Assembly: GCA_024655885.1 (NCBI GenBank) | Contig: JANLFN010000002.1 | Coordinates: 96,408 to 160,407 of the forward strand | Reading direction: 5' to 3' | Source of the DNA: Eubacteriales bacterium | GTDB lineage: Bacteria; Bacillota; Clostridia; Acetivibrionales; JANLFN01 | Length of the DNA: 64,000 nucleotides | Notes under the pieces: model-generated | Told to the model about the DNA's origin: nothing | Seen by the model: only the letters and a program-made list of their open reading frames with translations | Databases searched by the model: none | Shown: one piece after another, positions 51,625 to 60,615 of the stretch | How the letters are laid out: each line of letters begins with the position of its first letter | Numbering within the stretch: the first letter of the stretch is position 1 | Program-made: the position numbers and the translations under genes

Positions 51625-52350
51625 TTACCTATCCCTGTGAAGAATATTGCTTGCCAGGGCAATGAGCTTGTCCCTGCCCAAAACACCTGCTGCAAACAGC
51701 AGCAGAGCAATTGCGGAGAGTATTACCAACGCAGTATAATTCTTATTCTGAATGTTGGATCCTATGAGGGCGGAGCCTATCAATCCGGGGAGCCTGGCAG
51801 TGGTCACAATAAGAAGGAATTTTCGGGAATCCACGGGCGTAAGGCCCGCCATATAGGTCAGTACGTCTTTGGGAAGGCCGGGGATCAGGAACAGAATAAA
51901 TATGGCGATTTCAGACTTTTGGCTGTTCAGCAGGAAATGAAACTTTTCAAGGTTTTGCTCGGATACGAACATCCTGACCAGAGGATATCCGATGAGCTTC
52001 ACAGTATAAAATACGATGATTGTCCCCAATAGAATTCCGGTAATGGAGTATAAAGTGCCAAGGGCGGTCCCGTATACATATCCCCCCGCAATCTGGACAG
52101 CTTCACCCGGTATGAACGCAACAACGACCTGTAAAATTTGAAAAAAAATGAAAACAAAAGCGCTGGCATATCCATAGGAAAGAAGAAATTCCCTGAATTT
52201 CTGCGGTTTTGCCAGAAGCGCGGTCACAGAAGGCGCGTACTTCACGCCGAAAAATATAAAGGCGGAAATAAACAGCCCTATGATGGCAATATAAAGCACC
52301 AATTTTTTTCTATTATTCTTAGTAATTTTTTCCATCACTTTTCTGTCCAT
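51625..52350 (-). CDS. TVP38/TMEM64 (DedA-like) membrane protein
   Basis: A 241-residue membrane protein with about six helices. The VTT-domain signature is AFIPGEAVQIAGGYVYGTALGTLYSITG (broken at the Gly-rich turn) and the second reentrant segment is FLIPGLPKDVLTYMAGLTPVDSRKF. Family members help scramble or transport phospholipids such as undecaprenyl phosphate. A short basic N-terminus (RKVMEKITKNNRKK) precedes the first helix. It is a single gene, facing the tmcAL gene with almost no spacer and no obvious terminator between them. Confidence 0.9.
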   Translation of the reverse strand: MDRKVMEKITKNNRKKLVLYIAIIGLFISAFIFFGVKYAPSVTALLAKPQKFREFLLSYGYASAFVFIFFQILQVVVAFIPGEAVQIAGGYVYGTALGTLYSITGILLGTIIVFYTVKLIGYPLVRMFVSEQNLEKFHFLLNSQKSEIAIFILFLIPGLPKDVLTYMAGLTPVDSRKFLLIVTTARLPGLIGSALIGSNIQNKNYTALVILSAIALLLFAAGVLGRDKLIALASNILHRDR

Positions 52351-52560
52351 ATTGTTTTATATTATACACTATGTGCAAAATTTAGTCGCTGTTTATAAAA
52401 AATTTTTTATTGGTAAAAAATTCCAAAATATTTATGGCATGCCGGACAAACCCATTCTCAAGGCTATAACAAATTTGTGCAAAATATCATGATTTTTTTC
52501 AATACCCCGGCTAAATAAATATAGTACTATAGGTGTATATAGAGTATTCAATATCATCTA

Positions 52561-52589
52561 TTTACACTATTCTGCGATTTTGATACAAT
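52561..52589 (+). promoter_or_regulatory. Promoter of the PocR-AraC regulator
   Basis: TTTACA (52561-52566), 17-base spacer, TACAAT (52584-52589), 44 bases before the ATG at 52634. Confidence 0.6.
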
Positions 52590-52633
52590 AATGTTGTTGT
52601 CTACAAATCTATGCAATAGGAAAGAGTGAAAGA

Positions 52634-53935
52634 ATGCCTGCTTACAAGAACCAAGATGATATTGGATTTGATCTTTCGAGAGCCAAAGTTTGTGCTGAGA
52701 CTTACAGTAAATCGGTGGGTGTTCAATGTATCATTATAGACCCTCAGGGGTCCACCCTGTACGATACGGGAAATGAAATGAGCATTTGCCATTACTGTAA
52801 ACAGATGCGCATTGCTTCAAACCAGCAGCTCAGCTGTGAAAAAGCTCATTTGTACGGCTGTTACCAGGCAGAAAGGTTTGGCGGGAAATATATTTTCTTC
52901 TGTGCGCTGGGTTTGGCCCACTGGACATCTCCCATCACCACCGACGGCATGATGAGAGGCGCCATTGTCGGCGGTCCGGTGCTTATGGTCGAACCGGAGG
53001 AATTCCTTTTGTATGAGCTGATTGACAAAAACAACCTGGATGAACACACATTTCTTGAATTAAAAAAATATATCAGCCATGTCCCTATTGTAAAACCCGA
53101 AATAGTAAATAATCTTTCGGAACTGCTGTTTATCATAGCCGGACATATTTCCGACATCCAGCCTTCGAAGTATCTTGAGCAAAGGGAATACCAGGACCAG
53201 CAGTCCGATATATCCGAGTATATCCATTACATCAAGACCATGGGAGGCAATGTGAGCGAAATACAGAGCTACCCTCTTGAAAAGGAAAAAGAGCTGACCT
53301 CCCTTATCTCCATAGGCGATAAGGCCGGTTCACAGAAGGTTTTAAACGAAATATTCGGTCACATTTTCTTTTCCACCGGCGGAAATATCGAGGTCATAAA
53401 GGCAAGAGTTCTGGAATTGATCGTTCTGCTTTCCAGGGCCGCACTGGAGGGAGGAGCGGATGTAGAGCAAATATTCGGTCTGAATTATAAATTTTTGGGA
53501 CAAATTCACGGCTTTAAGACCATTGAAGACCTTTCTTTCTGGCTGTCCAAAATTATGGCAAGGTTTACCGACTGTGTATTCAATCTGACGGATATCAAGC
53601 ATGTGGACGTCATTTACAAGGCTGTTGACTATATAAAAAGAAATTATATGGAAAAAATAACCCTTGAAGAAGTAGCCTCCCACGTATATTTGAGCGTCTC
53701 CTATTTCAGTAAGATCTTCAAGGATGAAATGAAGTGCAACTTTAACAGTTACCTTAACAAGGTCAGAATCGACATGAGCAAAAAGCTGCTGCTGGATGAC
53801 TCCATAGCGCTGGTGGATGTCTCCAACCTGGTAGGGTATGAAGATCAAAGCTATTTTTCCAAAGTGTTTAAAAAAATGACGGGGATGAGCCCGGGAAAGT
53901 ACAGAGAGTCTAGGGGGCAGTATAAAAGCGGATGA
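52634..53935 (+). CDS. PocR-domain AraC family regulator
   Basis: A 433-residue regulator. Residues 1 to about 175 form a PocR ligand domain with the typical Cys pattern (ICHYCKQMR, SCEKAHLYGCYQAERFGGKYIFFCALGLAHW) followed by GAIVGGPVLM. A middle helical region follows, and residues about 330-430 hold two AraC helix-turn-helix motifs (ITLEEVASHVYLSVSYFSKIF and LVDVSNLVGYEDQSYFSKVF). PocR domains sense small diols, alcohols or methylated substrates; the family often controls cobamide-dependent pathways. The corrinoid-protein gene lies 58 bases downstream and is the obvious target. Confidence 0.93.
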   Translation: MPAYKNQDDIGFDLSRAKVCAETYSKSVGVQCIIIDPQGSTLYDTGNEMSICHYCKQMRIASNQQLSCEKAHLYGCYQAERFGGKYIFFCALGLAHWTSPITTDGMMRGAIVGGPVLMVEPEEFLLYELIDKNNLDEHTFLELKKYISHVPIVKPEIVNNLSELLFIIAGHISDIQPSKYLEQREYQDQQSDISEYIHYIKTMGGNVSEIQSYPLEKEKELTSLISIGDKAGSQKVLNEIFGHIFFSTGGNIEVIKARVLELIVLLSRAALEGGADVEQIFGLNYKFLGQIHGFKTIEDLSFWLSKIMARFTDCVFNLTDIKHVDVIYKAVDYIKRNYMEKITLEEVASHVYLSVSYFSKIFKDEMKCNFNSYLNKVRIDMSKKLLLDDSIALVDVSNLVGYEDQSYFSKVFKKMTGMSPGKYRESRGQYKSG

Positions 53936-53993
53936 TTTGTGACAATAGGGTGTTACAAGCCAGAAATAACAAAAAATATAGGAGGTACCTTTT

Positions 53994-54629
53994 ATGAGCA
54001 TTTTGAATGAAATTTCCCAAAACTTGCAGCAGGGTAAAGCAAAAAACGTCAAAGAACTGGTTCAGCAAGCAATCAGAGAAGGCATCAGTGCAAAAGTCAT
54101 TCTTGAGGAGGGCCTGCTGGCGGGTATGAGCATTATCGGTGCAAAGTTTAAAAATAACGAAGTATATGTTCCGGATGTATTGATTGCGGCAAGAGCCATG
54201 AATGCAGGTTCAGAGCTTTTAAAATCGCTGCTGGCTTCAAATGGTGTAAAAGCTACGGGCAAGGTTGTTTTGGGGACTGTAAAAGGTGACTTGCACGACA
54301 TAGGCAAAAATCTGGTGAGGATGATGATGGAAGGCAAAGGCCTTGAAGTTATAGACATAGGCATCGATGTTCCTGCAGATAAATTTGTCCATACGGCGAA
54401 GGAAGTGGGAGCGCAGATTATAGCCTGCTCGGCCCTCTTGACCACCACAATGGGCGAGATGAAAACCATTGTGGAGGCTGTCAAGGAGGCGGGTATCAGG
54501 GACAAGGTTACAATCATGATCGGCGGAGCACCCGTGAATGAAAATTTTTGCAAAAGCATCGGTGCGGACATCTACACTCCTGACGCTGCCTCGGCAGCGG
54601 AAGAAGCGGCAAGAGTGTGTTCTAAATAG
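53994..54629 (+). CDS. Methyltransferase cognate corrinoid protein
   Basis: A 211-residue two-domain corrinoid protein (MtbC/MtmC/MtgC type). Residues about 1-88 form the helical cap (KELVQQAIREGISAKVILEEGLLAGM), residues about 90-211 the B12-binding Rossmann domain with Asp99-x-His101-x2-Gly104 (KGDLHDIGKN), the His being the lower axial ligand, then GVDVP- and GGAPVNE-type loops. Such proteins carry a methyl group between a substrate-specific methyltransferase and an acceptor methyltransferase. AGGAGG lies before the ATG. No substrate methyltransferase is adjacent; candidates for the acceptor are the protein at 49557 and the URO-D protein at 9253. Confidence 0.94.
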   Translation: MSILNEISQNLQQGKAKNVKELVQQAIREGISAKVILEEGLLAGMSIIGAKFKNNEVYVPDVLIAARAMNAGSELLKSLLASNGVKATGKVVLGTVKGDLHDIGKNLVRMMMEGKGLEVIDIGIDVPADKFVHTAKEVGAQIIACSALLTTTMGEMKTIVEAVKEAGIRDKVTIMIGGAPVNENFCKSIGADIYTPDAASAAEEAARVCSK

Positions 54630-54727
54630 GAATTCCGGCAAAGCCGTCAAAAACCGTGGAAGTGGTGTTGGTCATACTTAATGGAGGAGCCGTGTTTTAA
54701 AGAGTGGTGCATTTTTCATGTATTTTT

Positions 54728-54756
54728 AGAGCCAAGGGATTTGCTCCCTTAGCTCT
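54728..54756. terminator. Bidirectional terminator between the corrinoid-protein and RNase J genes
   Basis: AGAGC-CAAGGGA pairs with TCCCTT-AGCTCT around TTTGC with a one-base bulge. TTTAATTTTCC follows on the plus strand and an A/T tract on the minus side. Confidence 0.8.
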
Positions 54757-54772
54757 TTAATTTTCCTGTCAC

Positions 54773-56440
54773 TTAAATCTCCATAATTATGGGCAGGATC
54801 ATGGGCTTTCTCTTTGTCTTCTCAAACAGGTAATCCCTTAATGCCTCTTTGATAATGCCCTTTTTCCCGGACCAGTCGTTTTTCTTCCTCTCCTCACACT
54901 TCTGGAGGGCCATCCTTGTTACCTCCCTGGCTTGCTCCATTAAATCCTCGGATTCCCTCACGTACACAAAGCCCCTGGAGATGATATCCGGGCCGGCAAT
55001 CACAGTGCCCGTTTCCTTTTCAATGGTGATCACAACCACAATAAGCCCATCCTGGGATAGGTGTTTTCGATCCCTTAATACGATGTTGCCCACATCCCCT
55101 ACGCCCAGCCCGTCCACCAGAACTCTCCCCGCAGTGACGGATCCGCTGATTTTGGCTGAATTTGCAGTCAGCTCCAGCACCTTCCCGATTTCCATGATAA
55201 AAATGTTCTCAAGGGGAGTGCCCAGCTTGTTTGCCAGAGTTTCATGCTGCTTCAAATGCCTGTATTCTCCGTGGACCGGCATGAAAAACTTGGGTTTGAT
55301 CAGGCTGTGTATCAGCTTCAGCTCCTCCTGGCATGCGTGTCCTGAAACATGAATCTCCGCAAGGGCTTCATAAATCACATCCGCTCCCTTTTTAAACAAA
55401 TCGTTGATAACCTTTGATATCAGCTTTTCGTTTCCGGGTATGGAGCTGGCGGAGATGATCACCAGATCCCCCGGAATGATTTCCACCTTTTTATGTTCGG
55501 AAGCGGCAATCCTTGACAGCGCCGACATAGGCTCTCCCTGGCTCCCCGTCGTTATAATGAGAAGCTCTTCCGGCTTGTACCTGTTGATGTGGTCCACATC
55601 CACAACCGTGCCCTCAGGTATATTCATATAGCCAAGCTCGGTAGCCACGTTGACCACATTCAGCATGCTCCTTCCGCAAAAGGATATTTTTCGTCCGAAT
55701 TTGATTGCGGCATTGATTGCCTGCTGTATTCTATGGACATTGGATGCAAAAGTAGCAATGAGTATCCTGCTTTTTGCATTCATCATGATTTGCTCAAAGG
55801 TGTCCCCTACCGTCCTTTCAGACATAGTATACCCTTCCCGCTCCACATTGGTGCTGTCGCACAAAAGAAGCAGGACTCCTTTTTTCCCGAGCTCCGCAAG
55901 ACGCGCCAGGTCCATGGGCTCGCCCTCAATGGGTGTGTAATCGATTTTAAAATCCGATGTGTGAACAACGATTCCAACGGGGGTGTGCAGTGCAAGGGCA
56001 ACACAGTCCGCAATACTGTGGGTGGAACGGATGAATTCAATTTTGAACGCCCCCAGTTCAATAGTCTCCCCCTCATGGATGGTCTGGAGATCCACCTCCG
56101 AAAGCATCCCGTGTTCCTCCAGCTTGTACTTCAGCAGTCCCAGGGTAAGTCTTGTGCCATAGACAGGAACATTGATATCCCGCAGGATATAGGGAAGTGC
56201 ACCTATATGGTCTTCATGCCCGTGGGTAAGCACAATCCCTCTAACTTTTTCCCTGTTCTTTGTCAAATACGTCACGTCCGGTATCACCAGATCTATACCC
56301 AACAGCTCATCTTCCGGAAACGTCATCCCGCAGTCTACAACGACGATATCATCTCCATACTCGAACACGGTAATGTTTTTTCCGATCTCTTGCAGTCCGC
56401 CGAGAGGTATTACCTTTAACTTTTTTTTGTTTTTTGCCAC
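54773..56440 (-). CDS. rnj: Ribonuclease J
   Basis: A 555-residue metallo-beta-lactamase/beta-CASP ribonuclease with endo- and 5'-exonuclease activity in mRNA turnover. The zinc ligands are in LTHGHEDHIGALPYIL (His73, His75, Asp77, His78). The beta-CASP segment and GHACQEELKLI and MPVHGEYRHLKQHE motifs follow, and the C-terminal domain is complete. The N-terminus MAKNKKKLKVIPLGG is typical. Bacilli often have J1 and J2; only one is in the window. GGAGG lies before the ATG. Confidence 0.95.
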   Translation of the reverse strand: MAKNKKKLKVIPLGGLQEIGKNITVFEYGDDIVVVDCGMTFPEDELLGIDLVIPDVTYLTKNREKVRGIVLTHGHEDHIGALPYILRDINVPVYGTRLTLGLLKYKLEEHGMLSEVDLQTIHEGETIELGAFKIEFIRSTHSIADCVALALHTPVGIVVHTSDFKIDYTPIEGEPMDLARLAELGKKGVLLLLCDSTNVEREGYTMSERTVGDTFEQIMMNAKSRILIATFASNVHRIQQAINAAIKFGRKISFCGRSMLNVVNVATELGYMNIPEGTVVDVDHINRYKPEELLIITTGSQGEPMSALSRIAASEHKKVEIIPGDLVIISASSIPGNEKLISKVINDLFKKGADVIYEALAEIHVSGHACQEELKLIHSLIKPKFFMPVHGEYRHLKQHETLANKLGTPLENIFIMEIGKVLELTANSAKISGSVTAGRVLVDGLGVGDVGNIVLRDRKHLSQDGLIVVVITIEKETGTVIAGPDIISRGFVYVRESEDLMEQAREVTRMALQKCEERKKNDWSGKKGIIKEALRDYLFEKTKRKPMILPIIMEI

Positions 56441-56559
56441 AACTAAACCTCCAAATTAACACTAATATTTATTTAAATTCCCTATTAAAAATTCATAATG
56501 TAAGCACTAAAAGTCTATTATACCATATTTCCGTCAAATAAAATACTTTTGTGCGCCGC

Positions 56560-56595
56560 AATAATAAAGAAAGGACCGCCTTTATCAGTCCCTTT
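56560..56595 (-). terminator. Terminator of the GT4 gene
   Basis: On the minus strand AAAGGGAC pairs with GTCCTTT (one bulge), followed by CTTTATTATT. It begins at the stop codon of the glycosyltransferase. Confidence 0.7.
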
Positions 56596-57820
56596 ACCTG
56601 ATAGAATCAATTCTTTTCTTTATACTTCCGGTCCCCCATTCTATACCGGTGCTTTCCTTAATTATTTCACTGTATACATCCGCTGTCTGCCGCGAAATGA
56701 CATCCCAGTTATATATCCTGTTTACTTTTTCAAGTGCTCTCTTTCTCATTTCCTCCGACTTCTGCGGGTTGTGCAGGATTTCCAGAATGCTGTCCGCCAG
56801 TGATTCGGGGCTTCCGGTATAGGATTTCATGCCATCCACTCCATGGTATATAATTTCTCCCAATCCTCCCGTATCCGATACAACCACGGGGACATCCGCA
56901 ACAATGCCCTCTAGTGCAACAATGCCGAAAGGCTCATAAAGGCTGGGAAATACGGCAATATCTGCACACTTGTATAGTTTTAGCAGGTCTTCGTCACTGA
57001 CATATCCTGTAAAATACACTTTTTGTGATATATTCATGGCCATGGCTTTACCGCGCAGGTAATCCAGCTGAGGTCCTTTACCGGCAATGACAAACTTTAC
57101 ATCATTATAAGCGCTCAGCACTTTTGGTATGGCATCGATCAAAACCTGGGCACCTTTTTCATTTACCAGCCTTCCCACAAAAAAAACCATTTTTTCATGA
57201 TCTGCCGCATAATTTCTTCTGAAATTGTAGTCCCTTTCATGGCCTTTGAACTTATAAATATCCACCCCATTGGGGACCACCCGGATTTTATCCTCAGGCA
57301 GTTGAAACACATACTTTACCTCGTTTTTCATGTATTCGCTGTTTACGATTACCCTCCACGATTCATAGGTAAACCACCACTCCACATTGCTTATATACCT
57401 CTGAGTGTCATTATGTATGCCCGAGTTTCTGCCGTATTCGGTGGCATGAATGGTGGCAACCAGGGGGATGGAATATGCATTTTTAAGGGTGCATGCAGCA
57501 AACGCAACAATCCAGTCATGCCCGTGAATGATATCAAAGGGTCCTGTTTCATTGATCAATTTAATGCTATGCCCCACAAGCATAAAGTTTAGGTGCAAAA
57601 CCCAGTCTATAAAATTATTTGCATTTATATCATACGTATGGACCCGGTGCACAAATACATTTTTGTCCTTTTCAAGTTCAAGCGTTCCCGGCTCCCAGCA
57701 CGTAACCACATGAACCTCATTGTCTCTCTCTCCCAGCTTTTGTGCCAGGTCATGTACAACCCTCGAAATTCCGCCTATGATTCTTGGAGGATATTCCCAC
57801 GACAACATCAATATGCGCAT
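56594..57820 (-). CDS. Family 4 glycosyltransferase (starch/glycogen-synthase-like)
   Basis: A 408-residue GT-B enzyme. The N-terminal loop is SWEYPPRIIGGISRVVHDLA, a pattern seen in ADP-/UDP-glucose-using synthases. The middle has HGHDWIVAFAA. The C-terminal domain has VFFVGRLVNEKGAQVLIDA and the nucleotide-sugar Glu region PSLYEPFGIVALEGIVADVPVVVSDTGGLGEII. Its genes lie divergent to a DUF4912 and a GH57 branching-enzyme gene, a trio found in several anaerobes and linked to an alpha-glucan. The acceptor and donor are inferred. Confidence 0.88.
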   Translation of the reverse strand: MRILMLSWEYPPRIIGGISRVVHDLAQKLGERDNEVHVVTCWEPGTLELEKDKNVFVHRVHTYDINANNFIDWVLHLNFMLVGHSIKLINETGPFDIIHGHDWIVAFAACTLKNAYSIPLVATIHATEYGRNSGIHNDTQRYISNVEWWFTYESWRVIVNSEYMKNEVKYVFQLPEDKIRVVPNGVDIYKFKGHERDYNFRRNYAADHEKMVFFVGRLVNEKGAQVLIDAIPKVLSAYNDVKFVIAGKGPQLDYLRGKAMAMNISQKVYFTGYVSDEDLLKLYKCADIAVFPSLYEPFGIVALEGIVADVPVVVSDTGGLGEIIYHGVDGMKSYTGSPESLADSILEILHNPQKSEEMRKRALEKVNRIYNWDVISRQTADVYSEIIKESTGIEWGTGSIKKRIDSIR

Positions 57821-58245
57821 ATTAGCCTCCCTGCTTACTTATTGCAGCCGCTTTATGTTTATCGCTTTATAACAATTCCGGTAATAATTTGTAATACACT
57901 TTATCAAATACCTGACAGATATTTTTAAAAAACTTTTGACAACTACATTATATCTAATTTAGGCACAAGTTAAACAGATATTTTTTGAATAAAACCCGCA
58001 TAAAAATCAAAAAATATTTCAGTGGTTGCATTTTATACTTTCCGGGTCTATAAAATCCTTTTTTTGCATGAGGATATTTGTTATATTAGAAAGTAATATT
58101 AGATGTTTTATTCCGCTGCCTGTTTATGCACTTGTTTACAACTATAGCATGATTATGTTGCATAAAACCGTCCATATTGTTTGCAAACTACTGTCATCAT
58201 GCTTTTTGTATAAAGTTTATGTTTTCAAAAAGGAGGAATGAATCT
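57821..58245. other. Divergent intergenic region of the glucan cluster
   Basis: A 425-base A+T-rich region between the leftward GT4 and rightward DUF4912 genes. It must hold promoters for both. TTGACA is present at 57935-57940 on the plus strand but without a good -10. No gene or RNA element was recognised. Confidence 0.5.
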
Positions 58246-58839
58246 ATGCCTGTGGCCTATTCGCAAGACACATACCATCTGCCCGCAGGATACAACGACA
58301 GCCGTATTGTTCTGCTGGCAAGGGATCCGCATTGTATATTCGCCTTCTGGGAGGTGTCCGGCGACACACGCAGCCATTTTATTGAGGAATTCGGCAGTGA
58401 GCTGTGGGATAAATCCACTCCCGTACTGAAAGTGACAAACGTGTCGAAAAACTCCAGTTTCCATATCCGGGTCAACGATTTCGCCACCAACTGGTATATT
58501 CGTGTGGAAGATTCAGACAGCCTGTATTTTGCTGAACTGGGCAGGATGGTTTCAGGCCGATTCTTTATTAACATTGCCAGCTCCAACTATATAGCCACCC
58601 CATCTGAAAATGTAAGCTCCAATACCACCGCTTATTTTGCCGACTACAGGGATTTCACAAAGGGCAGGCTTGATTTGGAAGGCTGCCGCATTTATGAAAA
58701 TTGCGGCTCCGGCCAAGATTCAAAGGGCCTTATAGGCCTTAGCTCTGCTGAGCTTTTCGGGATAAGCTCTGCCGAGCTGTTGAGGGCCGGCCATCCGGAA
58801 ATCAACCCCGAGGAGTCCATAAACGCGGAGAAAGGATGA
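58246..58839 (+). CDS. DUF4912 domain protein
   Basis: About 197 residues from the ATG at 58246, eight bases after AAGGAGGA; an ATG eight bases earlier is out of frame and a longer in-frame form starts without a ribosome site. The domain has the family pattern SRIVLLARDPHCIFAFWEVSGDTRSHF and a later FHIRVNDFATNWYIRV, a carbohydrate-binding-like beta fold. The C-terminus is a degenerate SSAEL repeat. DUF4912 genes commonly neighbour GH57 enzymes. The stop overlaps the GH57 start (ATGA), so translation is coupled. Confidence 0.88.
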   Translation: MPVAYSQDTYHLPAGYNDSRIVLLARDPHCIFAFWEVSGDTRSHFIEEFGSELWDKSTPVLKVTNVSKNSSFHIRVNDFATNWYIRVEDSDSLYFAELGRMVSGRFFINIASSNYIATPSENVSSNTTAYFADYRDFTKGRLDLEGCRIYENCGSGQDSKGLIGLSSAELFGISSAELLRAGHPEINPEESINAEKG

Positions 58840-60437
58840 TTCCATTGACCAAGGGATACGTTGCACTCGTCCTACATGCACACCTGCCGTATGTCCGCCA
58901 CCCCGAACAGGAGGAAGCCCTGGAAGAAAGATGGCTTTTTGAAGCCATTTCCGAGACATACATACCTTTATTAAGTACATTCGAAGCTTTGTTGAATGAG
59001 GGTGTGGACTACAGGATCACCATGTCCATTACCCCACCTCTCCTCTCCATGCTGACCGATCCGGTGCTGCAGGGCAAATACATCCGGTATCTGGAAAAGC
59101 TGATTTTGCTGGCGGAGAGAGAAATAGGGAGGACGTCGGGCCAGCCTGATTTCCAGTGCCTTGCAAAAATGTACAGGGATAAATACAGGTCCGACCTTTT
59201 CGTATTCAAGGACAAATACAGCTGCAACATCACAACGGCATTCAAAGGCCTTCAGGAGGCGGGAAAGCTTGAGATTATAGCCTGTGCCGCCACCCATGGT
59301 TTTCTTCCACTCATGAGCGCAACGCCGGAATCCTTCAAAGCCCAAATCGCAGTGGGTGTAAAAAGCTATGAAAAATACTTTGGCCGCAGGCCCAGAGGTA
59401 TGTGGCTTCCTGAATGCGGATATACCCCTCACCTGGAGCAGGCCTTAAAGGAAAACAACATTGAGTATATCATAACTGAATCCCATGGAATTCTTTACGC
59501 CAATCCCAAGCCGGTCTTCGGCACCTATGCGCCTATCGTATCGCCAAAGGGTATCGTGGCTTTCGGCAGGGATATGGAATCCTCAAAGCAGGTATGGAGT
59601 TCCAGCGAAGGTTACCCCGGAGACTTTGATTACAGGGAATTTTACAGGGATATCGGCTACGACCTCGACTATGATTATATAAAGGACTTTATATCCCCTG
59701 ACGGCCAGAGAATAAGCACGGGAATCAAATATTACAGGATCACGGGGAAAACCAGCGAAAAACAGCCCTACAATCCGGCATGGGCAAAAAATAAAGCGGA
59801 CCTGCATGCAGGAAATTTTATGTTCAACAGAGAAAAACAAATTGAATTCATAAGCGATAAAATGGGTAGTCCCCCCATCGTCGTATGCCCCTATGACGCC
59901 GAGCTTTTTGGGCACTGGTGGTATGAAGGGCCCTATTGGCTGTATTCCCTCATAAAAAAAATTCACCGTGAGCAAAACACATTTAAGCTGATCACCCTTA
60001 GTGAATACATGCACCAAAACCCTGTGATGCAGGTTTCTACCCCATCCGCCTCCTCATGGGGCTATAAGGGCTACAACGAGATGTGGCTGAATGGCTCAAA
60101 CGATTGGATTTACAGTCATCTGCACAAATCCGCCCAAAGGATGTCCGAACTGGCGGATGAAAATATTTATGCCGACGGGATAAAGCGTGATGCCCTGAAC
60201 CAGGCCGCCAGGGAATTGCTGCTTGCACAGAGCAGCGATTGGGCGTTTATAATGAAAACAGGCACAATGGCGCGGTATGCCGAAAACCGTACTAAAAGCC
60301 ATATAGGCCGTTTTTCAAAACTTTATCATGATATCAAGGAAAACAGCATCGATGAAGCCTGGCTGAGGGACATCGAATACAAGGACAATATTTTCCCCGA
60401 ACTGGACTACCGGATCTACGCGAAAAAGCCGTATTAA
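58836..60437 (+). CDS. GH57 1,4-alpha-glucan branching enzyme-like protein
   Basis: A 533-residue family 57 glycoside hydrolase (DUF1957 type). The first strand has VALVLHAHLPYVRHP. The nucleophile Glu193 is in RGMWLPECGYTP and the acid Asp354 in VCPYDAELFGHWWYEGPYWL; the Asp has the same number as in Thermococcus branching enzyme. A C-terminal helical domain follows (YNEMWLNGSNDWIYSHLHKSA). It should introduce alpha-1,6 branches into an alpha-1,4-glucan. ATGA overlap with DUF4912. Confidence 0.93.
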   Translation: MIPLTKGYVALVLHAHLPYVRHPEQEEALEERWLFEAISETYIPLLSTFEALLNEGVDYRITMSITPPLLSMLTDPVLQGKYIRYLEKLILLAEREIGRTSGQPDFQCLAKMYRDKYRSDLFVFKDKYSCNITTAFKGLQEAGKLEIIACAATHGFLPLMSATPESFKAQIAVGVKSYEKYFGRRPRGMWLPECGYTPHLEQALKENNIEYIITESHGILYANPKPVFGTYAPIVSPKGIVAFGRDMESSKQVWSSSEGYPGDFDYREFYRDIGYDLDYDYIKDFISPDGQRISTGIKYYRITGKTSEKQPYNPAWAKNKADLHAGNFMFNREKQIEFISDKMGSPPIVVCPYDAELFGHWWYEGPYWLYSLIKKIHREQNTFKLITLSEYMHQNPVMQVSTPSASSWGYKGYNEMWLNGSNDWIYSHLHKSAQRMSELADENIYADGIKRDALNQAARELLLAQSSDWAFIMKTGTMARYAENRTKSHIGRFSKLYHDIKENSIDEAWLRDIEYKDNIFPELDYRIYAKKPY

Positions 60438-60584
60438 GGGAAGCGATACGTTAAATTCGCTTCGGGAATAATATAATTTTTTATATTGACATAAGGACAC
60501 AGCCCTAGTATAATAAAGTAGCATTGCTGTTAAAGGCAGCTCTCTTTGTTTACCCGGGTAACAATTATTTAAGAAACAAAACGG

Positions 60585-60615
60585 TTAATGTAGGGTTCTT
60601 GCGATCCTACATTAA
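60585..60615. terminator. Hairpin between the GH57 and MFS genes
   Basis: TTAATGTAGG (60585-60594) pairs perfectly with CCTACATTAA (60606-60615). ATTTGTTTC follows on the plus strand. The stop codon of the leftward MFS gene lies inside it. Confidence 0.7.
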
